The translations under genes and the position numbers were made by a program. Below, piece by piece: positions 35,694 through 44,780 of a DNA stretch of 64,000 nucleotides. The DNA comes from JAUIAI01 sp041396685 (GTDB lineage Bacteria > Pseudomonadota > Gammaproteobacteria > Burkholderiales > Burkholderiaceae_E). The stretch lies in the NCBI GenBank assembly GCA_041396685.1, contig JAWKYD010000004.1, positions 186,001 through 250,000 on the forward strand, read 5' to 3'. The notes under the pieces are model-generated. The model ran no database searches, had not been told where the DNA came from, and was given only the letters and a program-made list of their open reading frames with translations. The stretch's first letter is position 1. Each line of letters begins with the position of its first letter.

Positions 35694-36659
35694 TCAGGCG
35701 GCGCCGGGTTCGCGCACCGGGGCCGGATGCTCGCGCAGCCCTTCGAACACGTCGAGGCGATCGCGCGCCGGCCAGCCGTTACCGGCCAGGGAATCCGACA
35801 ACACGTCGAGCGCGAGCCGGCGCCCGCCACCGACCGCCGCCGCATGCGTGCGCGCCTCGTTCTCGTACAGAGCCCAGGCGATCGACAGTCCGCTGACCGG
35901 CGACCAGCGAATCGAATCCCCCTGGCCGGCGACCGCGCTGGCCGGGATGACCGTGGACCCGACTCCCTGCCGGGCGAAGTCCAGACACAGCGCGAGCGTG
36001 TCGGTCTCGACGGCCAACGCGAAGCGGGACTGTACCCGCGCCAGAGATGACTCCACCTGGTGCCGCACCAGGTTGCCGCGCGCCGGCAGTACCAACGGCA
36101 AGCCGTCGAGCCGGGTCACCGGCACCGCTCGGTGTGCGTCGAGGCCGGACGACGCGGAGCCGACCAGAACCAGCGGTTCGCGCAATAGCGGCATCTGCCG
36201 GATACCCGCACCGCCGCCCTGCTCGACCGGCACGACACACAGATCGAGCAGCCCGGCCAACAGGGATTCGCGAATGACATTGCTGAAGCCCTCATGGAGC
36301 CGCAGCTTGACGGCGGGAAAGCGCGCGATGAACCGAGCCGCGAAATCCGATGTGAACAGCTTCTGCCACGACGTCGGCACACCGATCGCCAGTTGGCCGC
36401 GGGCATGCTCGCCGATCTGCCCCTTGAGCGTGTCGATCTGGCGCAGCACCGGACGCGCCCGGTCCGCCAGCAACATGCCGGCCCCCGTGAGCCTGACACC
36501 GGCGCGCGTGCGGGTGAACAGCGACGCGCGCATTTCGTGTTCCAGCGCGGCGATGTGGCGCGACAGTGCGGGCTGCGACAGGCCCAGATCGCTGGCGGCA
36601 CGGTTGATCGAGCCGAACTCGGCCACACGCAGGAAGTATTCGAGTAGTCGGGAGTCCAC
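35694..36659 (-). CDS. LysR family regulator, divergent from the salicylyl-CoA/gentisate operon
   Basis: A 321-residue LysR regulator. The DNA-binding part is LLEYFLRVAEFGSINRAASDLGLSQPALSRHIAALEHEMRASLFTRT (5-51). The effector domain starts near RGQLAIGVPTSWQKLF. It is divergent from the monooxygenase gene, with a long inverted repeat in the shared 145-base region, so it is the probable activator of that operon. Confidence 0.9.
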   Translation of the reverse strand: MDSRLLEYFLRVAEFGSINRAASDLGLSQPALSRHIAALEHEMRASLFTRTRAGVRLTGAGMLLADRARPVLRQIDTLKGQIGEHARGQLAIGVPTSWQKLFTSDFAARFIARFPAVKLRLHEGFSNVIRESLLAGLLDLCVVPVEQGGGAGIRQMPLLREPLVLVGSASSGLDAHRAVPVTRLDGLPLVLPARGNLVRHQVESSLARVQSRFALAVETDTLALCLDFARQGVGSTVIPASAVAGQGDSIRWSPVSGLSIAWALYENEARTHAAAVGGGRRLALDVLSDSLAGNGWPARDRLDVFEGLREHPAPVREPGAA

Positions 36660-36681
36660 GGTCCGCCTGGCAACGGGCTTC

Positions 36682-36731
36682 TTATCCGATTTCCGTTGAA
36701 GCAGTATATTGCTTTTGCATTATGCGGATAA
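36682..36731. promoter_or_regulatory. divergent promoter with TTATCCG/CGGATAA inverted repeat
   Basis: TTATCCG at 36682-36688 and its perfect reverse complement CGGATAA at 36725-36731 flank an AT-rich core holding TATATT, a possible -10 element. The paired half-sites and the position between LysR and target gene fit a LysR recognition plus activation site. Confidence 0.5.
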
Positions 36732-36804
36732 ACGCAGCGCCGCTAGTGTGCGCTCATGCGCCGCCGACGTGCGGTCGGCCGCAGAAACGAGAGGAGAGCA
36801 ACGG

Positions 36805-37953
36805 ATGAAGATCTCGATCATCGGCGGCGGACCGGCCGGCCTGACCTTCGCGTCCCTGATGAAGCGCGCCGATCCGGCGCACGACATCACCGTCTACGAG
36901 CGCGGACCGCGCGGCGCCACCTGGGGCTTCGGCGTGGTCTTCTCCGACCGTGCGCTCGATTTCCTGCGCGCCGATGACGAGCCCCTGTACCAGATGCTGA
37001 CGCCTCACATGGAGACCTGGGCCGACCTGACGATCGTCCACTCCGACGTGCGCATCCCGATTTCCGGCAACGGCTTCGGCTCGATCGGCCGGCTGGCGAT
37101 GCTCGAGATCCTCTACGCACACGCAGAGTCGCTCGGCGTCCGGCTCGAGTTCGACCACGAGATCGATGCCTCGCTCACCGGGTTTGCCGACTCTGACCTG
37201 ATCGTGGCCGCCGACGGCGCCAATTCCGCAATCCGCCAGCAGCGCGCCGAGGCCTTCGGCACCTCGATCGAGATGCGACCGAACCGCTTCATCTGGTATG
37301 GCACGACCATGCCCTTCGAGACGCTGTCGCTGACGTTTCGCAGCGATCCGGCCGGCGTGTTCTGCGCCCATCACTATCGCTATGCGCCGGACATGAGCAC
37401 CTTCCTGGTCGAGGTCGATGCCGCCACCTACGCCAAGGCCGGCTTCGAAGCCATGTCGCCGCAGGACACCATCGCCTACTGCGAGCGCGTGTTCGCGAAA
37501 GACCTTCAGGGTCACCCGATTCTGTCCAACAACAGCTATTGGCGCGAGTTTCCCCTGATCTGGAACGAGCGCTGGCACGACGGCAACATCGTGCTGATGG
37601 GCGATGCGCTGCGCACCGCGCACTTCTCGATCGGCTCGGGCACCCGGCTCGCGATGGAAGACGCGATCGCGCTGTACAAGGCCTTCGTCGAGTGCGGCAA
37701 CCGCGACGGTGTCAGGCCGGCGCTCGAGCGCTACCGGGAATTGCGCCTGCCGCCGATGAAGAAGATCTGGGACGCGGCCAACGTCAGCCTGCGCTGGTAC
37801 GAAGGCATGGGCGATATGATGTCGCTCGACCCCTACGAATTCGCCTACCGCTACATGACGCGCAGCGGCCGCGTCGATCATGCCGCATTGAAGAAACGCG
37901 ATCCGCTGCTGGCGCAGGCCTACGAACGCCTGCATCCGGAAATGCGGTTCTGA
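36805..37953 (+). CDS. FAD-dependent aromatic monooxygenase, salicylyl-CoA 5-hydroxylase type
   Basis: A 382-residue single-component flavin hydroxylase. The FAD site is KISIIGGGPAGLTFASLMKRADP; the second motif is DLIVAADGANSAIR; the third is NIVLMGDALRTAHFSIGSGTRLAMEDAIAL. The GDALRTAHFSIGSGTRLAMEDA segment and the GFGVVFSDRALDFLR stretch are characteristic of the salicylyl-CoA 5-hydroxylase and anthraniloyl-CoA monooxygenase group. The next two genes (gentisate dioxygenase, aryl-AMP/CoA ligase) match the Streptomyces sdg pathway for salicylate through CoA thioesters. GAGAGGAG upstream fixes the start. Confidence 0.85.
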   Translation: MKISIIGGGPAGLTFASLMKRADPAHDITVYERGPRGATWGFGVVFSDRALDFLRADDEPLYQMLTPHMETWADLTIVHSDVRIPISGNGFGSIGRLAMLEILYAHAESLGVRLEFDHEIDASLTGFADSDLIVAADGANSAIRQQRAEAFGTSIEMRPNRFIWYGTTMPFETLSLTFRSDPAGVFCAHHYRYAPDMSTFLVEVDAATYAKAGFEAMSPQDTIAYCERVFAKDLQGHPILSNNSYWREFPLIWNERWHDGNIVLMGDALRTAHFSIGSGTRLAMEDAIALYKAFVECGNRDGVRPALERYRELRLPPMKKIWDAANVSLRWYEGMGDMMSLDPYEFAYRYMTRSGRVDHAALKKRDPLLAQAYERLHPEMRF

Positions 37954-37981
37954 TGTCAGCGGTTCGAACAGGAGACTACCG

Positions 37982-39025
37982 ATGAGCACGCTTGGAACGA
38001 TGGCTGAGTTGCCGACCGAATACGTCGACGGCCTGCGCTCGCGCAACACCTTGCCGCTGTGGCCCTCGCTGCGCACCGTGCTGCCCTACGGCCGCCCCGT
38101 GCGCCAGACCGAGCCGGTGATCTGGCGCTATGCCGAGATCCGGCCCGACGTCATTCGGGCCGGCGAACTCACACCCATCGAGAAGGCCGAACGGCGCGTG
38201 ATCGTGCTGGCCAATCCGGGGCTCGGGCTCGAGAACATGCAGGCCACGCCCACGATCTATCTCGGCCTGCAATTGATCCAGCCCGGCGAGACCGCACCGA
38301 ATCATCGCCATTCACCGTCGGCGGTCCGCTTCGTCATCGAGGGCGAAGGCGGCTTCACGGTCGTGCATGGCGAAAAGCTGCCGATGCATCGTGGCGACCT
38401 GATCCTGACGCCACCGACCCTGTGGCACGAGCACGGGCACGACGGTCAGGGCCCGGTCATCTGGCTCGACGCGCTCGACCTGCCGTTGGTCTACGGCATC
38501 GAGGCCTCGTACGCGATCGAAGGGCCATCGCAGAAAATCACGCGCGCGCCGGGAACCTGCTCGACCCGCTTCCGACAGGGCGGCGTCGTGCCCTATGCCT
38601 CGCTGGGGCCGAAGGTGGATCGCTATCCGCTCGTACGCTACCCGTGGGTGGATGTGCGTGAGTCGCTGATCGCGCTCGCCAGCGTGACGCCGAAGGACGA
38701 ACTTGTCCACCTGGCCTACGTCAATCCCGAGACCGGCGAGGAATGCCTGCCGACGCTCGGCTTCTCGGCCATGATGCTGCGCCCCGGCGAGGAACGCCGC
38801 CTGCGCCGCCGCTCGGCGTCGGCCGTGCTCCATGTCATCGAGGGCGATGGCGAGGCGCGTATCGATGCCGCCGAGCATCGCTTCACGATGTCCGACACCA
38901 TGGCGGTGCCGACACACGCCGAGGTCACCGTGCGCAACGGCGCGTCGGCGTCGCCGTTGTTCCTGTTCATGGTCGATGACGCACCGCTGCACCGCAAGCT
39001 GGGCTTCTACGAGGAATTCGAATGA
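37982..39025 (+). CDS. gentisate 1,2-dioxygenase
   Basis: A 347-residue bicupin. The N-terminal cupin keeps the iron site of gentisate dioxygenase: PGETAPNHRHSPSAVRFVIEGEGG with His108 and His110, and LWHEHGHDG with His149. The C-terminal cupin (RLRRRSASAVLHVIEGDGEARI) has lost the His pair, as is usual in the family. The enzyme opens the gentisate ring to maleylpyruvate. It lies between the predicted salicylyl-CoA hydroxylase and ligase genes. The stop overlaps the ligase start by 4 bases (ATGA). Confidence 0.9.
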   Translation: MSTLGTMAELPTEYVDGLRSRNTLPLWPSLRTVLPYGRPVRQTEPVIWRYAEIRPDVIRAGELTPIEKAERRVIVLANPGLGLENMQATPTIYLGLQLIQPGETAPNHRHSPSAVRFVIEGEGGFTVVHGEKLPMHRGDLILTPPTLWHEHGHDGQGPVIWLDALDLPLVYGIEASYAIEGPSQKITRAPGTCSTRFRQGGVVPYASLGPKVDRYPLVRYPWVDVRESLIALASVTPKDELVHLAYVNPETGEECLPTLGFSAMMLRPGEERRLRRRSASAVLHVIEGDGEARIDAAEHRFTMSDTMAVPTHAEVTVRNGASASPLFLFMVDDAPLHRKLGFYEEFE

Positions 39026-40662
39026 GCCGGGCGCCGCTGCCGGGCTTCGTGCCGTGGCCCGAGGATCTGGCCGCACGCTATCGCCGTGACGGGCTCTGGG
39101 AGGGCCTGACGATCGACCAGATGGTTGCGCGCACCGCGAGTCGCGATCCGGATCGGATCGCGCTGATCGACGGCGCGCTACGCGTCACCTACGGCGGCCT
39201 CGTCGCCGGCGTCGAGCGGCTGGCCGCGCGCCTGCATGCGCTCGGCATCGGCGCGCGCGATCGGGTGGTGATGCAACTGCCCAACGGCGACGCGTTCGTG
39301 TTCACCTACCTCGCGCTCACGCGCATCGGCGCGATTCCGGTGATGGCGCTGCGCGCGCACCGGCACAACGAGGTGCGGCACTTCATCGGCGCCTCGCAGG
39401 CGAGCGCCTACCTGATCCCGGATGTGATCAGGGACTTCGACTATCGGGAAATGGCGGCCGAGATGCAGGGCGAATTCGGCCACCTGCGCCACGTGCTGGT
39501 CGACGGCCATCCCGGCGCCGGCCAGACCGCGCTCGGCCCCTTGCTGGAAGAAGCCGGAGAAGTGCCGCCGGCCCCGCCCCGGCCGGATCCCTCGGAGGTG
39601 GCCACGATGCTGCTCTCGGGCGGTACCACCTCGGTCTCCAAGCTGATTCCGCGCATCCACGATGACTACGTGCTGAACGCACGCCTCTGCGCCGCCGCCG
39701 GCGGCTTCGGCCCCGACACGGTTTTCATGGCGATCCTGCCGCTGGGGCACAACTACAACCTCGCCTCGCCCGGCATCCTCGGCACCTTCTACACCGGCGG
39801 CACCGTCGTGCTCGCGCCCGCTGCCGATGCCGACAGCGTCTTCGCGCTGGTCGAACGCGAACACGTCAGCGTGATCGCCGCCGCCGTGCCGCTGATCGCC
39901 AACTGGCTCAATTCGGATGTCGAGCAACGCTTCGACCTGGGCTCGCTGAGGGTCATCCAAAACGGCGGCGCGCGCCTGCCGCCCGAGTTGCGCGCCCGGC
40001 TTCGCCAGCGGTTCGGCTGCACGCCGCAGGAGATCTACGGCACCGCCGAGGGCCTGATCAACATGGTGCCGCTCGACGCCCCCGATTCGCTGCTGCTCGA
40101 AAGCTCTGGCTGCCCGGTGAGTCCGCTGGACGAGATCGTCGTGCTCGACGACGACGGCCGGCCGGTGGCCGATGGCGAGCCGGGCGAACTCGTCACCCGC
40201 GGGCCCTACATGATGCGCGGCTACTTCGACGCGCCTGAAAAGAACGCAGAGGCGTTCACCGCCGACGGCTTCTACCGAATGGGCGACATCGTCCGCAAAC
40301 AGGGTCGCTATGTCTACACCGAAGGCCGGCGCAAGGACATCATCAACCGGGGTGGCGAAAAGATCAGCTGCGACGAGGTGGAGAACCTGATCTTCGCCCA
40401 CCCCAAGGTGAAGGCGGTCACCCTGGTGGCGATGCCCGACCCGATCTTCGGCGAGAAGGCCTGTGCCTGCGTGATTCCGAAGCCGGGTCAGTCGCTCGAC
40501 TTCGATGAGTTGATCGGATTCCTGCGCGCGCAACGCATCGCCTCGTTCAAGCTGCCCGAGCGGCTCGAGATCATGGCCGAATTTCCGGTCAGCCCCGTCG
40601 GCAAGATCCTCAAGCGCGAATTGCGCGAACGGGTGGCGGCCAGGATCGCCGCCGGCGGCTGA
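39022..40662 (+). CDS. aryl-AMP/CoA ligase (EntE/SdgA-like, probably salicylate)
   Basis: A 546-residue adenylate-forming enzyme of the 2,3-dihydroxybenzoate/salicylate-AMP ligase group. The opening FVPWPEDLAARYRRDGLWEGLTI is the EntE/DhbE-type N-terminus. Motifs are LSGGTTSVSKLIPRIHDDYVLN (A3), ILPLGHNYNLASPG, NGGARLPPELRARLRQRFGC, QEIYGTAEGLIN (A5), YRMGDIVR (A7), GRRKDIINRGGEKI (A8) and the catalytic lysine in PVSPVGKILKREL (A10). It probably activates salicylate for the hydroxylase encoded two genes upstream; a related benzoate is possible. Confidence 0.87.
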   Translation: MSRAPLPGFVPWPEDLAARYRRDGLWEGLTIDQMVARTASRDPDRIALIDGALRVTYGGLVAGVERLAARLHALGIGARDRVVMQLPNGDAFVFTYLALTRIGAIPVMALRAHRHNEVRHFIGASQASAYLIPDVIRDFDYREMAAEMQGEFGHLRHVLVDGHPGAGQTALGPLLEEAGEVPPAPPRPDPSEVATMLLSGGTTSVSKLIPRIHDDYVLNARLCAAAGGFGPDTVFMAILPLGHNYNLASPGILGTFYTGGTVVLAPAADADSVFALVEREHVSVIAAAVPLIANWLNSDVEQRFDLGSLRVIQNGGARLPPELRARLRQRFGCTPQEIYGTAEGLINMVPLDAPDSLLLESSGCPVSPLDEIVVLDDDGRPVADGEPGELVTRGPYMMRGYFDAPEKNAEAFTADGFYRMGDIVRKQGRYVYTEGRRKDIINRGGEKISCDEVENLIFAHPKVKAVTLVAMPDPIFGEKACACVIPKPGQSLDFDELIGFLRAQRIASFKLPERLEIMAEFPVSPVGKILKRELRERVAARIAAGG

Positions 40663-40854
40663 GCACAACGCCCGAATCGAAACGGGGCGGGTCCCTGGGT
40701 TGGCGGCCGATCCGGCGCCGGTCGCCACGTGCCGATGGCAAACTACGGCCCTTCACACGAGGCGACCGTCGTCGATACCGATGGGTCTTCGACGCTGCGG
40801 ACACGAAACCGACGACGACCGTCGGCGATCGTCTGCAATCGCCAGCGAAACACG

Positions 40855-42762
40855 ATGAGCCGCACGGGTGCATTCATGGCCAGAGACAATTCCCCGATTC
40901 CGCTCGTAGCCGAACGCCTGTTGCCGAAGCTCTTGCCCGGCACGGCCGGGCGCCTGCTTCGCCAAGCCGCCCGTGTGGCGGCCCTGCTGCTGTCGCTGAT
41001 CGTGCCCGGCATATCGCTGGCCGCCGCACCGCTGGACCTCTCCCCTCTGCCAGCCTCCGAGTGGAGCCGTGCACATGCCCAACACCTGGCATCGCGCGCC
41101 GGCTTCGGGCTCAGCGGCGAGGCACTCGATCGGCTTGCCGCGCTGCCGATGAGCGCCGCCGTCGATCACTTCCTGCAGGGCGGATTCGAGCCGCTGGCGC
41201 CGCAGCCGGCGTTCGAGCATTCGGGCGTCTTCGAGCCGGGGCTGGACCCGTTCCCGCCGAGCCGGCCGGCCACCACCGATCTGGCCGAACGCCAGGGCCA
41301 CGCCCTGGGCATTCGCGTGCGGCCGGGCGGCAACCGGCCGCTGCAGCCGATCGTCAACCAGTTCTTCTATTGGCTGCGCGCCAGCCGGCTCGAGACCGAC
41401 CGGGTGGCCTGGTGGTGGGCCAACCGGATGCTCGGCGGGGGCGATCCGCTGCGCGAGAAAATGGCCTTGTTCTGGCACGGCCACTTCGCCAACAACGAAG
41501 ACAAGGTTCGCGACTATCGCAAAATGCTGCAGCAGCTGCAGTTGTTCCAGCGCGCAGCCCTGGGGGGTTTCCGCGACCTGCTGATCCAGGTGTCGAAAGA
41601 CCCGGCGATGCTGGTGTTCCTCGATGCCGCCGTCAACACCAAGGAATCCCCGAACGAGAACTTCGCCCGCGAGATCATGGAGCTGTTCACCATGGGCGTC
41701 GGGCACTACTCCGAGAAAGACGTGCAGGAGGCGGCGCGGGCGTTCACCGGCTGGAATTTCAAGGGCCTGGCCTTCGAGGTCGTGCGGCGCGACCACGATG
41801 CCGGCGTCAAAACATTCCTGGGCCGGCAGGGAAACTTCGACGGCGACCAGATCATCGACATCATCCTCGCCCAGCCCCAGACCGCGGAATTCATCGCGGG
41901 CAAGCTGTATCGCTATTTCGTGAACGACGAACTCGACGGCGAAGGGCAGGCGCAGCTCGGGCGCGCCCTGAAAGAGCGCGATTTCGACATCGGCGCCTTC
42001 CTCGGGCTCGTCTTCCGCTCGCGCGAGTTCTACCGCGCACAGAACCGCGGCAGCCACATCAAGAGCCCGGTCGAAATGATGATCTCCACCTATCGTCACC
42101 TCGGTCTGAGCCGGGTACCCGGCGTGCCGGACATCGTTCAGGTCGGCGAGGCGCTCGGCCAGCGTCTGATGCATCCACCCACGGTGGCGGGCTGGTCCCA
42201 GGGTCGGAGCTGGATCACGCCCAGCCTGTTGTTCGAGCGCAGCAACTTCGTGCTGGACGTGCTGTTTCCCGATATTGGATTCATCCCGCCCGACCGCTAT
42301 CCCGGTTATCCGAGCGACGAGATCGTGCAGGTCCAGAACCGGCTTCGCCAGGGACAAAGCATCTCGGCGGCGACCCAACCGACCGGCGTCGACAGGCAGA
42401 CGATGTCGGCGTCGAACCTGCAGGCCGACCGCGACGAGGCCTTCAACACCCGGCTGGGCAGCATGCGTGGCTGGCAGATGGCCATCGAGAGGGTCAGGCC
42501 CGTCGATCGGTCACCGGCCCGGCTCGATCTGACCGGCCTGGTCGTGCGGGCCGGCGTGCGCAACGCGCGCGAGCTGGTCGATCTGTTCGTCGATCGATTC
42601 TTCGTCGTCCGGCCCGATGACGCCACATTGCAGGGACTGGCGCAGGCGCTGATCGCCGAACTGGGCACCGACGACATTCGCGCCAACAGCAGCTTCCTGG
42701 AGGAACCCTTGCGCAAGCTGCTGCACCAGTTGTTGAGCCAGCCCGAATACCAGTTGGGATAG
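40855..42762 (+). CDS. DUF1800 family exported protein
   Basis: A 635-residue DUF1800 protein with an N-terminal hydrophobic segment (ARVAALLLSLIVPGISLAAAP) that looks like a signal. Family marks are AQHLASRAGFGLSGEALDRLAALP, KMALFWHGHFANNEDKVRDYRKML, ESPNENFAREIMELFTMGVGHYSEKDVQEAARAFTGW and MHPPTVAGWSQGRSWITP. The function of the family is unknown. It almost always pairs with a DUF1501 gene, as it does here 7 bases downstream. An ATG at 40876 is an alternative start. Confidence 0.85.
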   Translation: MSRTGAFMARDNSPIPLVAERLLPKLLPGTAGRLLRQAARVAALLLSLIVPGISLAAAPLDLSPLPASEWSRAHAQHLASRAGFGLSGEALDRLAALPMSAAVDHFLQGGFEPLAPQPAFEHSGVFEPGLDPFPPSRPATTDLAERQGHALGIRVRPGGNRPLQPIVNQFFYWLRASRLETDRVAWWWANRMLGGGDPLREKMALFWHGHFANNEDKVRDYRKMLQQLQLFQRAALGGFRDLLIQVSKDPAMLVFLDAAVNTKESPNENFAREIMELFTMGVGHYSEKDVQEAARAFTGWNFKGLAFEVVRRDHDAGVKTFLGRQGNFDGDQIIDIILAQPQTAEFIAGKLYRYFVNDELDGEGQAQLGRALKERDFDIGAFLGLVFRSREFYRAQNRGSHIKSPVEMMISTYRHLGLSRVPGVPDIVQVGEALGQRLMHPPTVAGWSQGRSWITPSLLFERSNFVLDVLFPDIGFIPPDRYPGYPSDEIVQVQNRLRQGQSISAATQPTGVDRQTMSASNLQADRDEAFNTRLGSMRGWQMAIERVRPVDRSPARLDLTGLVVRAGVRNARELVDLFVDRFFVVRPDDATLQGLAQALIAELGTDDIRANSSFLEEPLRKLLHQLLSQPEYQLG

Positions 42763-42769
42763 CCCGCCG

Positions 42770-43996
42770 ATGAAGCCGAACGCCATTCCGTCTCGCCGCC
42801 GACTGATCCGATCGGGCGTGGCTGCCACCCTGGCGCCGTGGGCCACCGGAGTGCCGCTTGCCCGTGCCGCAGACGAGGGCGCCCGCGAATCCGCCTCCCG
42901 CGACGGCCGCCCGCCGATTCTGGTCGTCGTCGAACTGTCCGGCGGCAACGACGGGCTCAACAGTGTCGTTCCCTTCGGCGACGACGCGTACTACCGGCAT
43001 CGCCCCAATATCGGCATCCGCGAGGCCGACACGCTGCGCCTCGATGACCACTACGGCCTCAACCCGGGCATGCTCGGATTCCACCGGCTCTGGCAGGAAT
43101 CGCGGCTGGCCATCATCCACGGCTGTGGCTATGCGCAACCCTCGTATTCGCATTTCACGTCGATGGCCTACTGGCACACGGCGGCCCCCAACCGTGGCGA
43201 TGCGCTCGGCTGGGTGGGGCGGCTCGCCGATTCGATGGCCGGCACCCGCCGCGACAACATGATCATCAACATCGCGGCGTCGCAATCGCTGGCGGTGCGC
43301 AGCGCCGTACACACCCCGGTCGTGTTCCAGGACCCGCGGCGGTTCGCGCGCTATCAGTGGATGCAGGCGCCCGTGCACGCAGAGGAATCCGCCCCGACCG
43401 GCAATCCGGCCCGCGACTATCTGCGGGCGGTCGACCTCGGCGCGCGCGCCTCGTCGGCGCAGATCGGCGACGCCTGGAACCGCTACCAGACCGATGTCGA
43501 CTACGGCATCGTACCGATGGACCTGCCCAAGGTGGCGGCCTGCATCGCGGCCGGCCTGCCCACGCAGTTGTACTACGTCTCGTATCGCAACAATGCGTTC
43601 GACACCCACGTGAACCAGCCGGCGCTGCACCGGCGCCTGCTCAGCTATGCCTGCGACGGCGTCTTTGGCTTCATTCGCGACATGCGCCGACTTGGCCAGG
43701 CCGACCGGGTCGTGGTGATGGTGTTCTCTGAATTCGGCCGCCGGGTGACCGAGAACGCCAATCTGGGCACCGACCACGGAACGGCCAACGTGATGTTCCT
43801 GGCCGGCGAACCGGTGCGCGGCGGCCACTACGGCCAGGCACCCGGCCTCACCGACCTGGCCGACGACAACCTGCGTCACACGGTCGACTTCCGACGGGTG
43901 TACGCAACGCTGATCGGGGGGTGGCTGGGCGCGGACTCCGGCCGTGTGCTGAAAGGCGCGTTCGAGCCGATCGCGGACGTCATTCGGGAGTCGTAA
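42770..43996 (+). CDS. DUF1501 family exported protein
   Basis: A 408-residue DUF1501 protein of the sulfatase/alkaline-phosphatase-like fold. A Tat signal (SRRRLIRSGVAATLAPWATGVPLARA) opens it. Family marks are ILVVVELSGGNDGLNSVVPFGDDAYYRHRP, GMLGFHRLWQESRLAIIHGCGY, AFDTHVNQPALHRRLL and VMVFSEFGRRVTENANLGTDHGTANVMFL. It pairs with the DUF1800 gene upstream. The pair may act in the envelope; no established reaction is known to me. Confidence 0.88.
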   Translation: MKPNAIPSRRRLIRSGVAATLAPWATGVPLARAADEGARESASRDGRPPILVVVELSGGNDGLNSVVPFGDDAYYRHRPNIGIREADTLRLDDHYGLNPGMLGFHRLWQESRLAIIHGCGYAQPSYSHFTSMAYWHTAAPNRGDALGWVGRLADSMAGTRRDNMIINIAASQSLAVRSAVHTPVVFQDPRRFARYQWMQAPVHAEESAPTGNPARDYLRAVDLGARASSAQIGDAWNRYQTDVDYGIVPMDLPKVAACIAAGLPTQLYYVSYRNNAFDTHVNQPALHRRLLSYACDGVFGFIRDMRRLGQADRVVVMVFSEFGRRVTENANLGTDHGTANVMFLAGEPVRGGHYGQAPGLTDLADDNLRHTVDFRRVYATLIGGWLGADSGRVLKGAFEPIADVIRES

Positions 43997-44019
43997 CACC
44001 CCTCCAACCCACCAGGGCG

Positions 44020-44093
44020 CTGAGCGGCCTGACGGCGGTCTCTCTGACGCTCACGATTCGGATGATGCGAACGACGCCGCTCAGGATCGTGAG
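44020..44093. terminator. interleaved inverted repeats between convergent genes
   Basis: Two perfect stems are interleaved: CTGAGCGGC (44020-44028) with GCCGCTCAG (44076-44084), and CTCACGAT (44050-44057) with ATCGTGAG (44086-44093). The arms run into the end of the DsbA-like gene. They could form alternative hairpins for bidirectional termination, or a pseudoknot-like fold. Confidence 0.45.
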
Positions 44094-44716
44094 TTCGCGA
44101 TCAACTCGCGAATGCGCGGCAGGTGTTCCCGCCCCCAGTAGAGATCGCCATCAGGCAGTAGAAAGCTGGTCACGCCGAACACACCGGCGTCTTCGGCCTC
44201 GCTTTGGAGCTGCTCGAGCTGGCGACGGCCCTGCCCTTGCAGGAACGACTCGAATCCCATCGTGTCGGCTCCCGCCTGCGCGAGCACGGCGGCCAGCACC
44301 TCTGGCCGCTCGATGTCGAGTTCGCGTCTCCAGAAGCGTTCGAAAACTCGGTCGTGATAGCCGCGAAAAACATCGCGCCCCTGCGCCTTGGCGAACAACA
44401 TGCCGATGTTGGCCAGCGAACTGTCCCAGATCTTGCGTGTGCCGCGGATGGTGAGACCGCGCAGATTGGCCTCCCGCCGGCAGTCCATGTAGCTGTACCT
44501 GACCCGCCGCCACTGGTGGGCGTTGCGGCTTTGTTCGAGTACGCCGCCATCGCCGTCCAGCCTCGCGCTGCCCAGATAGGCCGGGATGTCGAGCGTATAG
44601 GGCAGCCAGTCGAGCACCACCCCGGTATCGCTCTCCAGCGCGTAGGCGAGATCCTTGGCCAGATAGGCATAGGGGCTCTTGTAGTCGGAATAGACCTTGA
44701 TGGTCTCGATGCCCAT
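44081..44716 (-). CDS. DsbA/kappa-GST-fold protein, 2-hydroxychromene-2-carboxylate isomerase-like
   Basis: A 211-residue protein. The active-site strand TIKVYSDYKSPYAYLAKDLAYAL puts Ser at the NahD-like position (KSPYAYL). The helical insert is long, with IKDW-type elements less clear, and the end DAGVFGVTSFLLPDGDLYWGREHLPRI matches the cis-Pro segment of the family. It is distant from the NahD-type protein at 33957 and may act on another PAH-derived or unrelated substrate. The start three codons inside the open frame (MGIETIKVY) is preferred. Confidence 0.78.
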   Translation of the reverse strand: MGIETIKVYSDYKSPYAYLAKDLAYALESDTGVVLDWLPYTLDIPAYLGSARLDGDGGVLEQSRNAHQWRRVRYSYMDCRREANLRGLTIRGTRKIWDSSLANIGMLFAKAQGRDVFRGYHDRVFERFWRRELDIERPEVLAAVLAQAGADTMGFESFLQGQGRRQLEQLQSEAEDAGVFGVTSFLLPDGDLYWGREHLPRIRELIANSRS

Positions 44717-44780
44717 GATCGTCAATTCCCCTCAGATCGGTGCGCGAGCGCATTTGCAGAAGCCCGATGTGTCGCGCGGA

